Source: an uncultured Alphaproteobacteria bacterium
GTDB taxonomy: Bacteria > Pseudomonadota > Alphaproteobacteria > UBA8366 > JADFVY01
NCBI GenBank assembly: GCA_947259105.1
Contig: CAMYKU010000002.1
Location: 1-64,000 of the forward strand
Length of the DNA stretch: 64,000 bases
Reading direction: 5' to 3'
In this document: piece by piece, positions 40,196-51,295 of the stretch
Layout: each line of letters begins with the position of its first letter
Position numbering within the stretch: the first letter of the stretch is position 1
Program-made: the position numbers and the translations under genes
The notes under the pieces: generated by a model
Seen by the model: only the letters and a program-made list of their open reading frames with translations
What the model was told of the DNA's origin: nothing
Database searches by the model: none

Positions 40196-40846
40196 ATGAT
40201 TATCGATGTCTTCTCCGACCCGATCTGCCCCTGGTGCTATATCGGCAAGCGTCGGCTGGAAAGAGCGCTCGATCAATTTGGACGTACCGGCGATGCCGCG
40301 GTGCGCTGGCGCGCGTTTCAGCTCAATCCGGGGATGCCGCCCGAGGGCATGGCACGCAAGGCATACCTGGCGCTGAAGTTTGGCGGCGATGAGCGCGCAA
40401 GCCAGATCTACGAAGCGATCGGCGAGGCCGGCATCGGGGTGGGAATACCCTTCGCGTTCGAGAAGATCGAGCGCACGCCGAACACGATACAGTCCCACCG
40501 CCTGATCCGGCACGCGGCGCGGACCGGCCACGACGGCGATCTGGTCGAGGCGTTGTTCCGAGGCTATTTCCTCGAGGGCCGGGATTTGAGCGATGATGCG
40601 ATCCTGGTCGATATCGCCGGTGAATGCGGCATGGATGCCGAAGATGCCCGGCGATATCTGGCCGGCCGGGACGACGACCAGGAAATCCGCGCCGAACATG
40701 ATTTCGCGGTCTCTCTGAACATCACCGGCGTGCCCTGTTTTATCGTCGAGGGCCGTTATGCGGTGGTCGGCGCCCAGGAGCCCGACGCCTTCGGCCCGGT
40801 CTTCGACCTGGTCGACGAAGAGGCCCGCGCCGCCGCGGGGCCGTGA
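40196..40846 (+). CDS. DsbA-family oxidoreductase, FrnE type
   Basis: Thioredoxin-fold protein of 216 residues without a signal peptide, so cytoplasmic. The active site CPWC is at residues 11-14 (SDPICPWCYIG). The helical insert and the cis-Pro region TGVPCFIVEGRYAVVGAQ (about 178-195) match the FrnE and 2-hydroxychromene-2-carboxylate isomerase-like group. Probably a disulfide or glutathione-linked oxidoreductase. It converges on mfd with a 7-base gap. Confidence 0.85.
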   Translation: MIIDVFSDPICPWCYIGKRRLERALDQFGRTGDAAVRWRAFQLNPGMPPEGMARKAYLALKFGGDERASQIYEAIGEAGIGVGIPFAFEKIERTPNTIQSHRLIRHAARTGHDGDLVEALFRGYFLEGRDLSDDAILVDIAGECGMDAEDARRYLAGRDDDQEIRAEHDFAVSLNITGVPCFIVEGRYAVVGAQEPDAFGPVFDLVDEEARAAAGP

Positions 40847-40853
40847 CCGCCGG

Positions 40854-43800
40854 TCACGCAGCCGCGCTCTCCCCCGTCGTCAGGGCGGCAAGCTCTTCGA
40901 GAAGTTTCTGCACCCCGTTCGCACGCATCCGCGGCTCGTCCCAGGCCCGCATGAAGACGAGCCGGTGGTCGGGCCGCAATTTAACGTTGCCGGCGTTCTT
41001 CTGGATGAATCCGACCAGCGCTTCGGGCCGGGCGAACCGGTTGTCGCGGAAGGCCAGCACCGCCCCTTTCGGGCCCGCCTCCACCTTCTCGACCCCGGCC
41101 CGGCGGCACAGCTGCTTGATGGTGACGACCTGCAGCAGGTTTTCCACCGCATCCGGGAGCGGGCCGAAGCGGTCGATCAACTCCGCCGCAAAGGCTTCGA
41201 TCTCAGCACCCTCCACGAGATGCGCAAGCCGCCGGTACAGGCCCAGCCGGACCGGCAGATCCGAGACGTAATCGGCCGGAATCAGGACCGGCGTGCCGAG
41301 GGATATCTGCGGCGTCCAGCTTTCCTCCGGCAGCTCCTTCTCCTGTGCGCCCGCCGCCGCGACGGCCTCCTGCAGCAGATTCTGGTACAGCTCGACGCCG
41401 ATATCGCGAATATGGCCCGACTGCTCCTCGCCCAGCAGGTTACCGGCGCCGCGGATGTCGAGATCGTGGCTCGCCAGGGTGAACCCCGCGCCCAGCTGAT
41501 CCAGCGTCTGCATGACCTCGAGGCGTTTCTGCGCGGACGGCGAAAGCACCTGGCCCGGCGGCAGGGTGAGATAGGCGTAGGCCCGGATCTTCGAGCGTCC
41601 GATCCGCCCGCGGATCTGATAGAGCTGCGACAGGCCGAACCGGTCGGCCCGGTGTACGATCATGGTGTTGGCCTCGGGGATATCGAGACCGGATTCGATG
41701 ATGTTGGTGCTGAGCAGGACATCGTAGCGCCCCTCCAGGAACCCGGTCATGACGTGTTCCAGCTGGCTCGCGGGCATCCGGCCGTGCGCGATGCCGATCC
41801 GGGCCTCCGGCACCAGTTTGGCGAGCCGGTCCTGAACGCGCGAGAGATCGGCGACGCGCGGGCAGACGTAGAATGTCCGGCCGCCGCGGTATTGTTCCCG
41901 CAGGATCGCCTCGCGCACGATGACCGGATCGTAAGGCAGCACGAAGGTGCGGACCGCCAGCCGATCCACCGGCGGCGTGGCGATGATGCTCATCTCCCGC
42001 ACGCCGGCGAGCGCCATCTGCAGGGTCCGCGGGATCGGCGTCGCGGTCAGCGTCAGCACGTTGACCTCGGACCGCAGCTGTTTGAGGCGCTCCTTCTGGG
42101 CCACGCCGAAATGCTGCTCCTCGTCGACCACCAGCAGCCCCAGATCCCTGAACCGGATGCCCTTGCCGAGCAGCGCATGGGTTCCGATGACGATATCGAT
42201 CTCGCCCCGGGCGATCCCCTCCTTCACCTTTGCCGCCTCCTTGCCGGCAACGAGGCGCGACAATTGTGCGATACGGACCGGCAGGCCCGCGAACCGCTCG
42301 CGGAAACTGGCGTAATGCTGGCGCGCGAGGAGCGTCGTCGGGACAACGACCGCGACCTGGTAGCCCTGGCTCGCGGCAACGAAGGCGGCGCGCAGCGCGA
42401 CCTCGGTCTTGCCGAACCCGACATCGCCGCACACCAGCCGGTCCATCGGCCGTCCGGAGGCGAAATCGCCGGCCACATCCTCGATGGCCCGCTGCTGGTC
42501 GTCGGTTTCGGTCCAGCCGAAGCGCGCCGCAAACTCGTCATAGGCGCCTTGCGGCGCCTCCATCACGACGCCCTTGCGCAGATGTCGCTCCGCCGCCACC
42601 TTCAGCAGCTCGTTGGCGATGTCGCGGATTCGCTCCTTGGCCTTCGCCTTGCGCGACTGCCAGGCCGGGCCGCCGAGCCGGTCGAGCTGCATGTCGGCGT
42701 CCTCGGAGCCGAAGCGCGACAGCGCATCGAGATTCTCGACCGGCAGGTAGAGCTTGTCGCCGCCAAAATAGAGGAGGCGCAGGCAGTCATGCGGCGCACG
42801 CTCGACGGTCAGGGTCTCCAGACCGTCGTAACGGCCGATTCCGTGGTCGACATGGACCACCAGGTCGCCTTCGCTGAGCGTCGAGTATTCGGCGATGAAA
42901 TTCTCCGGGCGCCGCCTGCGCGCGGCGATTCTGCCGATCCGCTCGCCGAGAATGTCCTGCTCGCTGTAGACGACGACACCGTCCGCGGAAAAACCGTGTT
43001 CCAGCCCGGTGACCGCAATACCGACGGTGCCCCGCGGCAGCGCCAGGGCTTCCCGCCAGGTCTCGACCTTGACCAGCGGGCCGGCACCGTGCTCGCCCAA
43101 CAGCACCCCGAGGCGGTCGCGCGACCCCGCCGTGTGTGCGGTCACGAGGACGGTCCGCTCCGACGCGTCGGCCGCCAGCCTGTCGCGCACCGCATCGAAC
43201 AGCTGAACCTCCGGCCGGGCTCGCGCCGCGGCGAAATCCTGGGCGCGGCGCCCGCCGGCATCGATCATGCCATCGGTCCCGTCCGGCAAGGCGAACGGCG
43301 CGAAGCTCACGACCGGCCGGTCCGCCAGGAGGTCGCGCCAGATCGCGGCATCGAGGAAAATCCGGTCCGGCGGAACCGGCTTGTAGGGCGGTGCGGAAGG
43401 CCCGGCGTTTCTGGCCTCACGCAGGTTGGCCGGCAGCATCTCGGTGCGCGCGTCGTAATACTCGGCAATCAGCTCCAGCCTGGCGGCGACCGCCTCCTCG
43501 GCCTGATGGTCCAGGGTGACGGCGGCATCGGGCAGATAGTCGAACAGCGTTTCGACCTGCTCGTGGAACAGCGGCAGCCAGTGCTCCATGCCGATATGGC
43601 GCTGGCCGGCGCTGATCGCCTCGTAGAGCGGGTCGGCGTCGGTCGTCGCACCGAACAGCTGCCGGTAACCGTTCCGGAAACGCTGGATCGTCGCCTCGGT
43701 CAGCGGCACCTCGCTGACCGGCCGCAACGTCAACCCCTCCTCGGTGCCGGTACTGCGCTGCGTCATCGCGTCGAAGCGGCGCACGGCTTCCACCTCGTCG

Positions 43801-44360
43801 CCAAAGAAGTCGAGCCGCAGGGGTTCGGCCTCGCCCGGCGGAAACACGTCCACGATGCCGCCGCGAATGGCGAACTCGCCGGGCTCACGGACGGTTCCGG
43901 CCCGGTGGTAGCCGTTGTCCGCGAAGTAGGACAGGAGCCGCGATTGCGGCACATCATCGCCGACCCGCGCGGCGAGGCTGGCGTCGGCGAGCGCCGACCG
44001 CGGCGGTACGCGCTGCAGTATCGCGCTGACCGTGGTTACGACGAGCGCCGGGGCGTTTCCGCCCTGCGCAAGACGCGAGAGCAGGTCCACCCGCTGCGCG
44101 ACGATCTCGGCGTTCGGCGAGACCCGGTCGTAGGGCAGGCAATCCCAGGCCGGAAAGGCCCGGACCTCGAGCTCCGGCGCCACGAAGCGCAGCGTTTCGG
44201 CAAGCGCCGCCATCCGGGCATCGTCGCGCGCGACATGCAGGATCGGCCGCGCGCCCGGCCCCGCCGCGGCCCTGCCAAGCAACACCGCATCAAGCCCGTC
44301 GGGCACCGAACCGCAGGCCGATTTGCCGATTTGTGATAGATATTTCGATATATTTATCAA
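40854..44360 (-). CDS. mfd: Transcription-repair coupling factor Mfd
   Basis: ATP-driven translocase that removes stalled RNA polymerase and recruits UvrA, 1168 residues. A UvrB-like N-terminal region precedes the RNA-polymerase-interacting domain. Helicase motifs are CGDVGFGKTEVALRAAF (Walker A), VVDEEQHFGV (motif II), TATPIPRTLQMA, and GRIGRSK in motif VI, followed by the TRCF C-terminal domain. The start is a TTG at 44360 in an AT-rich stretch, with no obvious ribosome site. It is 4 bases after the sdhE stop, so coupled translation is likely. A GTG about 18 codons downstream is an alternative. Confidence 0.95.
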   Translation of the reverse strand: MINISKYLSQIGKSACGSVPDGLDAVLLGRAAAGPGARPILHVARDDARMAALAETLRFVAPELEVRAFPAWDCLPYDRVSPNAEIVAQRVDLLSRLAQGGNAPALVVTTVSAILQRVPPRSALADASLAARVGDDVPQSRLLSYFADNGYHRAGTVREPGEFAIRGGIVDVFPPGEAEPLRLDFFGDEVEAVRRFDAMTQRSTGTEEGLTLRPVSEVPLTEATIQRFRNGYRQLFGATTDADPLYEAISAGQRHIGMEHWLPLFHEQVETLFDYLPDAAVTLDHQAEEAVAARLELIAEYYDARTEMLPANLREARNAGPSAPPYKPVPPDRIFLDAAIWRDLLADRPVVSFAPFALPDGTDGMIDAGGRRAQDFAAARARPEVQLFDAVRDRLAADASERTVLVTAHTAGSRDRLGVLLGEHGAGPLVKVETWREALALPRGTVGIAVTGLEHGFSADGVVVYSEQDILGERIGRIAARRRRPENFIAEYSTLSEGDLVVHVDHGIGRYDGLETLTVERAPHDCLRLLYFGGDKLYLPVENLDALSRFGSEDADMQLDRLGGPAWQSRKAKAKERIRDIANELLKVAAERHLRKGVVMEAPQGAYDEFAARFGWTETDDQQRAIEDVAGDFASGRPMDRLVCGDVGFGKTEVALRAAFVAASQGYQVAVVVPTTLLARQHYASFRERFAGLPVRIAQLSRLVAGKEAAKVKEGIARGEIDIVIGTHALLGKGIRFRDLGLLVVDEEQHFGVAQKERLKQLRSEVNVLTLTATPIPRTLQMALAGVREMSIIATPPVDRLAVRTFVLPYDPVIVREAILREQYRGGRTFYVCPRVADLSRVQDRLAKLVPEARIGIAHGRMPASQLEHVMTGFLEGRYDVLLSTNIIESGLDIPEANTMIVHRADRFGLSQLYQIRGRIGRSKIRAYAYLTLPPGQVLSPSAQKRLEVMQTLDQLGAGFTLASHDLDIRGAGNLLGEEQSGHIRDIGVELYQNLLQEAVAAAGAQEKELPEESWTPQISLGTPVLIPADYVSDLPVRLGLYRRLAHLVEGAEIEAFAAELIDRFGPLPDAVENLLQVVTIKQLCRRAGVEKVEAGPKGAVLAFRDNRFARPEALVGFIQKNAGNVKLRPDHRLVFMRAWDEPRMRANGVQKLLEELAALTTGESAAA

Positions 44361-44364
44361 TTTA

Positions 44365-44637
44365 TTAATCGTGATACTTAAAGTTAAGAAACAGCTTCAT
44401 GACGTCGTGTGCGAGGGTTGCCGGCGGCGTCTCCCGTCCGGCCACCCACGCATAGAGGTCGGGATCGCCCTGCTCCAGCATTTCCTCGAACAGCGCCAGC
44501 TGGCGCTCCGAGAAGGTCGGCAGGTGGCGCTCGGCGAACCGGCCGAGGAGAAGGTCCATCTCACGCGATCCCCGGTGCCGGCTGCGGAACAGCAGCCGCT
44601 TGCGTCGGGTCGCCAGCGGGTCGTCGGGTTCGGACAT
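44365..44637 (-). CDS. sdhE: FAD assembly factor SdhE
   Basis: A 90-residue protein of the SdhE/Sdh5 family, which helps attach FAD to succinate dehydrogenase and related flavoproteins. The flavinylation motif RSRHRGSREMDLLLG (about 18-32) carries the RG..E residues, and the tail LYAWVAG is conserved. Divergent from recG with a 148-base gap and immediately upstream of mfd, the usual alphaproteobacterial sdhE-mfd order. Confidence 0.92.
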   Translation of the reverse strand: MSEPDDPLATRRKRLLFRSRHRGSREMDLLLGRFAERHLPTFSERQLALFEEMLEQGDPDLYAWVAGRETPPATLAHDVMKLFLNFKYHD

Positions 44638-44785
44638 AACGGGCCAGCATATAGAGCGGCCGGACCGCCGCGTAAATCCCCCGTAGTCACGGCGCGGCTT
44701 GCCGCGCCACCGGCATCGGTTAAAATCGGACCTGCACGGCCGCGCCCGATGTGCGGCTGCCAACGGCAAGCCACGCGAGTCCGCA

Positions 44786-46847
<2,062 letters not shown>

Positions 46848-46867
<20 letters not shown>

Positions 46868-47696
46868 TCGCCGCGCTGGGCTCGTATCGCTGTTCCCAGG
46901 TCTCGTTCGAGCCGCTCACTGGCTTGCCCTTGACCACCTCGGGCCGGCGGTCCGGCGGCGTAACGATGCCCGCCGAAATCACCATCTTGATCGCTTCTTC
47001 GACCGACATGTCGAGGATGATCAGGTCTTCCTTGGGGACGAACAGCAGGAAACCGGACGTTGGGTTTGGCGTGGTCGGCAGGAATACGTTGATCAGATCG
47101 TCCGCGATCAGGTTCTGCACCTCGCCTTCCGTGCGCCCGGTAATGAACGCGACCGCCCACATTCCCCGCCGCGGATACTCCACCAGAACCGCCTGCCGGA
47201 AGGCGCCCGACTGGTGTTTCAGGACCGTCTCGAGGATCTGTTTGGTGGCGCCGTAGACGCTGCGGATCACCGGCATGCGGTTCAGCATGTCCTCATAGAA
47301 CCGCAGCACGATCCGGCCGAGGAAACCGGCAGTCAGGGCGCCGACCAGGGTGATGAAGACGATCAGGACGATCAGGCCGAGCCCGGGCAGGCCGATCTCG
47401 TAGCCGAGATACTCCTTGAGATAGAAGTCCGGGTTGTACTTTTGTGGGATCAGCGGCACTACCCGGCTGTCAACGAAATCGATCAGCCATGTCGCCAGGG
47501 CAACCGTAATGGCCAGCGGCGCCGTGACCAGCACGCCGGCAAGGAAATAAGCCCGCAGCCGCCCGAAGAAGGTCAGGGTCTTGAGGCGCGGCTTGCCGTC
47601 CTCGCCGCCGGATGCTCGATCGTCCGCCGGCGGGTTCTCCGCCGCGGGTTCGACGTCACCGGTTCTTCGTTTCTTTTTCGCCAAACCGACCCTCAT
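46848..47696 (-). CDS. DUF502 membrane protein
   Basis: A 282-residue integral membrane protein of the DUF502 family, whose function is not known. Two strongly hydrophobic segments (about 53-73 and 105-130) precede the conserved region FYEDMLNRMPVIRSVYGATKQ and the soluble beta-rich half with GRTEGEVQN and FLPTTPNPTSGFLLFVPKED. The N-terminus is charged and probably cytoplasmic. The start at 47696 is an ATG; the frame is open a few codons upstream via TTG. It is convergent with recG. Confidence 0.85.
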
Positions 47697-47775
47697 GCCC
47701 AATCGAACGCCGCTCTGAACGCGGCGGTCCCACTATATAGGGGCGAATTGGCGAATCCCAAAACATCTTCGCCGG

Positions 47776-48648
47776 TCACCCCTCGAAAAACCCGAGCAGT
47801 TCGGCGAGGGTTTCGGCCGGCGCCTCTTCGGGAAGGAAATGACCGCAGTCCAGGGCCCGGCCCCTCACGTCGGCCGCCTTCGCACACCAGGTATCGCGCA
47901 CGTCGTAGCATTTGTGCATCAGCCCCTTCGCGCCCCACAGCACCAGCAGCGGGCAGGCGATCCGGCTGGCGATATCGGCTTCGTCATGCTCCAGGTCGAT
48001 GGTGGCCGCGGCGCGGTAATCTTCGCAACTCGCATGAATCGTCGCCGGATCGCGGAAACAGCGGCGGTATTCCGACATCGCCGCCTCGTCGAATCCCTCC
48101 ATATCTGCGCTCCAGTGGCCCAGCTTGCGCTCGAGATAGTACTCGGCCTCGGCGCCGATCAGCCGTTCCGGCAGGTCGTAGGGCTGGCTGAGGAAGAACC
48201 AGTGGTAATAGCCGTATGCGACATCCTTGCCGAGGTTGGCGAAAATCGTATGGGTCGGGACGATATCGAGAACGGCCGCGCGCCGGATGCGGTCCGGATG
48301 GTCGAGGCACATCCGATGCGTCACGCGTCCGCCCCTGTCATGTCCTGCAACCTGGAACCGTTCATGGCCCAGCGCCGACATGATGTCGACCTGATCCTGG
48401 GCCATACGCCTCTTGCAGTAGGTTTCATGCCTAGAATTTCCGGCGGGTTTGTCGCTGTCGCCGTAGCCGCGGAGATCCGCCGCCACCACGGTGAACCGCT
48501 CGGCCAGCGCCGGTGCGATCTTGCGCCACATCACATGGCTTTGCGGATAGCCGTGCAGCAGCAACAACGGCGGTCCGCTGCCGCCGACGACGGTGTTGAT
48601 TGCGACGTCCCCGGCGTCGATGCGCCGCCGCTCGAACCCTTCGAACAT
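47776..48648 (-). CDS. Haloacetate dehalogenase-like alpha/beta hydrolase
   Basis: A 290-residue alpha/beta hydrolase with the haloacetate/fluoroacetate dehalogenase signature. The nucleophile Asp104 lies in AGHDRGGR, with Arg105 and Arg108 positioned to bind the carboxylate. The halide pocket pair HW is at 149-150 (GYYHWFF). The second acid is Asp128 and the base is His270 in DCGHFLPEE. The same frame could act on other small esters or as a fluoroacetate-type dehalogenase; the conserved Asp and Arg pair favours dehalogenation. The ATG at 48648 follows GGGAGGA. It is divergent from the polyketide synthase gene. Confidence 0.82.
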   Translation of the reverse strand: MFEGFERRRIDAGDVAINTVVGGSGPPLLLLHGYPQSHVMWRKIAPALAERFTVVAADLRGYGDSDKPAGNSRHETYCKRRMAQDQVDIMSALGHERFQVAGHDRGGRVTHRMCLDHPDRIRRAAVLDIVPTHTIFANLGKDVAYGYYHWFFLSQPYDLPERLIGAEAEYYLERKLGHWSADMEGFDEAAMSEYRRCFRDPATIHASCEDYRAAATIDLEHDEADIASRIACPLLVLWGAKGLMHKCYDVRDTWCAKAADVRGRALDCGHFLPEEAPAETLAELLGFFEG

Positions 48649-48710
48649 GATTCCTCCCGCGATCGTGACGAGACGTGCCTCGTGCCATGGGTATAGCATC
48701 CCCTGGCAAC

Positions 48711-48734
48711 TGTATATCAGTGTTGTATATCAGT
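48711..48734. repeat. Tandem 11-bp repeat TGTATATCAGT
   Basis: Two exact copies, 48711-48721 and 48724-48734, with a period of 13 bases, lie in the divergent gap between the dehalogenase-like and polyketide synthase genes and abut the ATG at 48735. Confidence 0.6.
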
Positions 48735-49808
48735 ATGAAAACCGGCCTTGCCAGACACATGAGCACACCCCCTCGCCTTGCCAGCCTTGCCGTGGCGGTT
48801 CCACCGTTGGAAATCCGCCAGCAGGATGTTGCCGCCGCCGCGGGTTCGGTGTTTGCCGGCCGCCCGGATACCTTCGAGCGCTTGCGGCCGATCTATGCGA
48901 ATGCCGGCATCGAAACGCGATATTCCACCGTGCCGCTGTCGTGGTACCTGCAGCCGCACGGCTGGCGGGAGCGCCATGACCTTTTCGCCGAATCGGCCGT
49001 TGATCTGCTGCAGCGGGCGGCGACGGACTGCCTGGATCAGGCCAGTGTCGAGGCCGCGCGGGTCGACGGCATCGTCGTCGTCTCGACGACCGGGATGACT
49101 GCGCCGAGCCTCGACGCCCGACTCATGGAGCACATGAACTTCCGCCGCGATGTGCAGCGCCTGCCGGTCTTCGGTCTGGGATGTGCCGGCGGCGTGCTCG
49201 GGCTGTCGCGGACGGCGGCCCTCGCGCGCGCCGATCCCGGCTCCTGCTGGCTGTTCCTGGTGGTCGAGCTTTGCGGCCTGACCTTCCGGTCCGGCGACCA
49301 ATCGAACAGCAATATCGTCGCCACCGCGCTGTTCGGCGACGGCGCTGCGGCCGCGCTGGTGTCATGCGATGCGCAGGGTCCCGCGATCACCGCCAGCGGC
49401 GAGCATACCTGGCCCGGATCGCTCGACGTCATGGGCTGGCAGGTCGAGGATGACGGCTTCGGCGTGCTGTTCAGCCGCGACATACCTTCCCTGGTGCGCG
49501 GGCGGTTTCGCGAGGCGGCCGACAGCTTCCTTGCGGCCAACGGCCACACAATCGACGACATCGATGCCCTGGTGATGCATCCGGGCGGCGCAAAGGTCAT
49601 CGACGCCCTGCAGGACGCGCTGGGTGCTCCCCGCGACGCGCTGGACAGCGCGCGGTCCGTTCTGCGGGAGTATGGCAACATGTCCGCGGCGACCATCCTG
49701 TTCGTGCTGCACCGCGTGCTGGCGGGCGAGCCGCGCGGACGACTGCTGCTGGGCGCCCTGGGGCCCGGCTTCACCGCCGGTTTCGCGATTCTCGAACAGG
49801 GGTACTAG
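48735..49808 (+). CDS. Type III polyketide synthase
   Basis: Chalcone/stilbene-synthase-like enzyme, 357 residues, that extends an acyl-CoA starter with malonyl-CoA and cyclises it to a resorcinol or pyrone. The catalytic triad is Cys150 (FGLGCAGG), His282 (MHPGGAKVID) and Asn315 (REYGNMSAAT). Its short length and sequence resemble bacterial alkylpyrone/alkylresorcinol synthases. The start is uncertain: ATG 48735 directly follows the tandem repeat without a ribosome site, ATG 48759 is also possible, and an open frame from 48675 would translate the repeats. The ICMT-family gene begins the base after its stop codon, so they form one unit. Confidence 0.88.
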   Translation: MKTGLARHMSTPPRLASLAVAVPPLEIRQQDVAAAAGSVFAGRPDTFERLRPIYANAGIETRYSTVPLSWYLQPHGWRERHDLFAESAVDLLQRAATDCLDQASVEAARVDGIVVVSTTGMTAPSLDARLMEHMNFRRDVQRLPVFGLGCAGGVLGLSRTAALARADPGSCWLFLVVELCGLTFRSGDQSNSNIVATALFGDGAAAALVSCDAQGPAITASGEHTWPGSLDVMGWQVEDDGFGVLFSRDIPSLVRGRFREAADSFLAANGHTIDDIDALVMHPGGAKVIDALQDALGAPRDALDSARSVLREYGNMSAATILFVLHRVLAGEPRGRLLLGALGPGFTAGFAILEQGY

Positions 49809-50321
49809 ATGGGGCTCGTCCAGTGGATCGTCGTCGCGGTCGCACTCGCGCGGCTGGCCGAACTCGCGCACTCGCGCAGGAACCAGGCCCGCCTGCTGGC
49901 ACGGGGCGGCCATGAGGTGGGCGCCGGGCACTATCCGCTGATCGTGCTGCTGCACGCGGCTTGGCTGGCGGCGCTGTTCTTCGGTGTCCCGGGGGCCGTG
50001 GCGCCAAACTGGCTGTTGCTCGCGAGTTTCCTGATTCTACAGGGCCTGCGGGTCTGGGTGATCGCCAGCCTCGGCCCGAACTGGACGACCCGGATCATCA
50101 CGGTCCCGGGTGAACGGCTGTCGCAGCGCGGGCCCTACCGGTGGATGCGCCATCCCAACTATGCGGTGGTCGCTGCGGAGATCGCCGTGCTGCCACTTGC
50201 CTTCGGTGCGTGGCAGATCGCACTTGGCTTTTCGCTGGCCAACGCGGGGCTGCTGGCATGGCGGATCGCGATCGAAAACCGGGCCCTGGCTGAACGATCC
50301 GAGGCCGGAAACAGCCATTGA
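49809..50321 (+). CDS. Isoprenylcysteine methyltransferase-family protein beside the PKS
   Basis: A 170-residue membrane protein of the ICMT/PEMT family with about four hydrophobic segments. The SAM-binding C-terminal half has GPYRWMRHPNY and a closing E..RALAE. Bacterial members next to type III PKS genes (SrsB and BpsB types) O-methylate the ring of the polyketide. The ATG at 49809 is immediately after the PKS stop, so the pair is translationally coupled. The likely product is a methylated alkylresorcinol or alkylpyrone, inferred from the pair rather than shown. Confidence 0.83.
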   Translation: MGLVQWIVVAVALARLAELAHSRRNQARLLARGGHEVGAGHYPLIVLLHAAWLAALFFGVPGAVAPNWLLLASFLILQGLRVWVIASLGPNWTTRIITVPGERLSQRGPYRWMRHPNYAVVAAEIAVLPLAFGAWQIALGFSLANAGLLAWRIAIENRALAERSEAGNSH

Positions 50322-50384
50322 CCCGATCCGCCGCCATCCCTATGTTCTGCCTCGCTGGCCGTCCGGGCGGCCGCCGGACTCCGA

Positions 50385-50460
50385 GGGCGCGTAGCTCAGT
50401 TGGCAGAGCAGCTGACTTTTAATCAGCGGGTCGCAGGTTCGAATCCTGCCGCGCTCACCA
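50385..50460 (+). tRNA. tRNA-Lys (anticodon UUU)
   Basis: A 76-base cloverleaf. The acceptor stem GGGCGCG pairs with CGCGCTC (one G-U). The anticodon stem GCTGA/TCAGC holds the loop CTTTTAA, giving TTT at 50418-50420. The T arm is GCAGG-TTCGAAT-CCTGC, and CCA is encoded. It lies between the ICMT-family gene and the PcaD-like gene. Confidence 0.97.
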
Positions 50461-50497
50461 TTCCCGCCCCACCCCTGCGATTTCCGGATACCGATCC

Positions 50498-51289
50498 ATG
50501 AGCCTCGACACTGCGGATATCGGCGGCTGCCGCGTTGCCTATCGGTTCGACGGACCGGCGGACGCGCCGGTGGTCATGCTGTCGAACAGCCTGTCGTCCA
50601 ACCTTGCCATGTGGGACGACCAGATCGCGGCGCTCACCGCGTATTACCGGGTGCTGCGATACGATCAGCGGGGGCATGGGCAGAGCGCCGTGACGCCAGG
50701 CCCCTACACGTTCGATCTGCTGGCCGGCGACGTGCACGGCCTGCTGCGCCATCTCGGCATCTATTCCGTGCATTTCGTCGGGCTGTCGATGGGCGGGATG
50801 ACCGGGCAGACGCTCGGCGTGCGCCACCCGGATATCCTGAAAAGCCTGGTTTTGTGCGACACGTCCGCCCATATGCCGCCGCCCGGTATGTGGGACGAGC
50901 GGATCGCGCTGGCCCGCGACGGCGGCATGGCTTCAACCTCGGAAGCGACCCTCGGGCGCTGGTTCACCGCGCCTTTCCACGCCGCCCGGCCGGACGCCAT
51001 CGCGCGGGTCCGGCAAATGATCGAGACCACGCCGGTCGAAGGCTACGCCGGCTGCTGCATGGCGATCCGGGACATGGATCAGACCGCGGCGCTGTCGCGG
51101 ATTGCGGCGCCGACCTGCGTGATCGTCGGCGCCGAGGACCCCAGCACGCCGGTGTCGGCCGCAAAGCTGATCCATGGCGAGATTGCCGGCTCGGAGCTGG
51201 TGATCCTCGAGGACGCCGCGCATCTCTCGAATATCGAGAAGGCCGACGAATTCAACGCAGCCCTGCTGGACTTCCTGGGCCGCCACTGA
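50498..51289 (+). CDS. 3-oxoadipate enol-lactonase-like hydrolase
   Basis: Alpha/beta hydrolase of 263 residues resembling PcaD, which opens beta-ketoadipate enol-lactone in the protocatechuate pathway. PcaD-like marks are VMLSNSLSSNLAMWDDQ near residue 27 and the nucleophile elbow GLSMGG, with a late Asp and the catalytic His in DAAHLSNIE. No other pca genes are nearby, so it may serve another lactone or ester. It converges on the enolase-like gene with a 6-base gap and has no terminator. Confidence 0.82.
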   Translation: MSLDTADIGGCRVAYRFDGPADAPVVMLSNSLSSNLAMWDDQIAALTAYYRVLRYDQRGHGQSAVTPGPYTFDLLAGDVHGLLRHLGIYSVHFVGLSMGGMTGQTLGVRHPDILKSLVLCDTSAHMPPPGMWDERIALARDGGMASTSEATLGRWFTAPFHAARPDAIARVRQMIETTPVEGYAGCCMAIRDMDQTAALSRIAAPTCVIVGAEDPSTPVSAAKLIHGEIAGSELVILEDAAHLSNIEKADEFNAALLDFLGRH

Positions 51290-51295
51290 CCAAGT

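Noticed and set aside
40758-44336. Long plus-strand open frame opposite mfd
   Set aside because: mfd is unmistakable on the other strand; the plus-strand reading has Arg/Pro/Asp-rich composition and no motifs.
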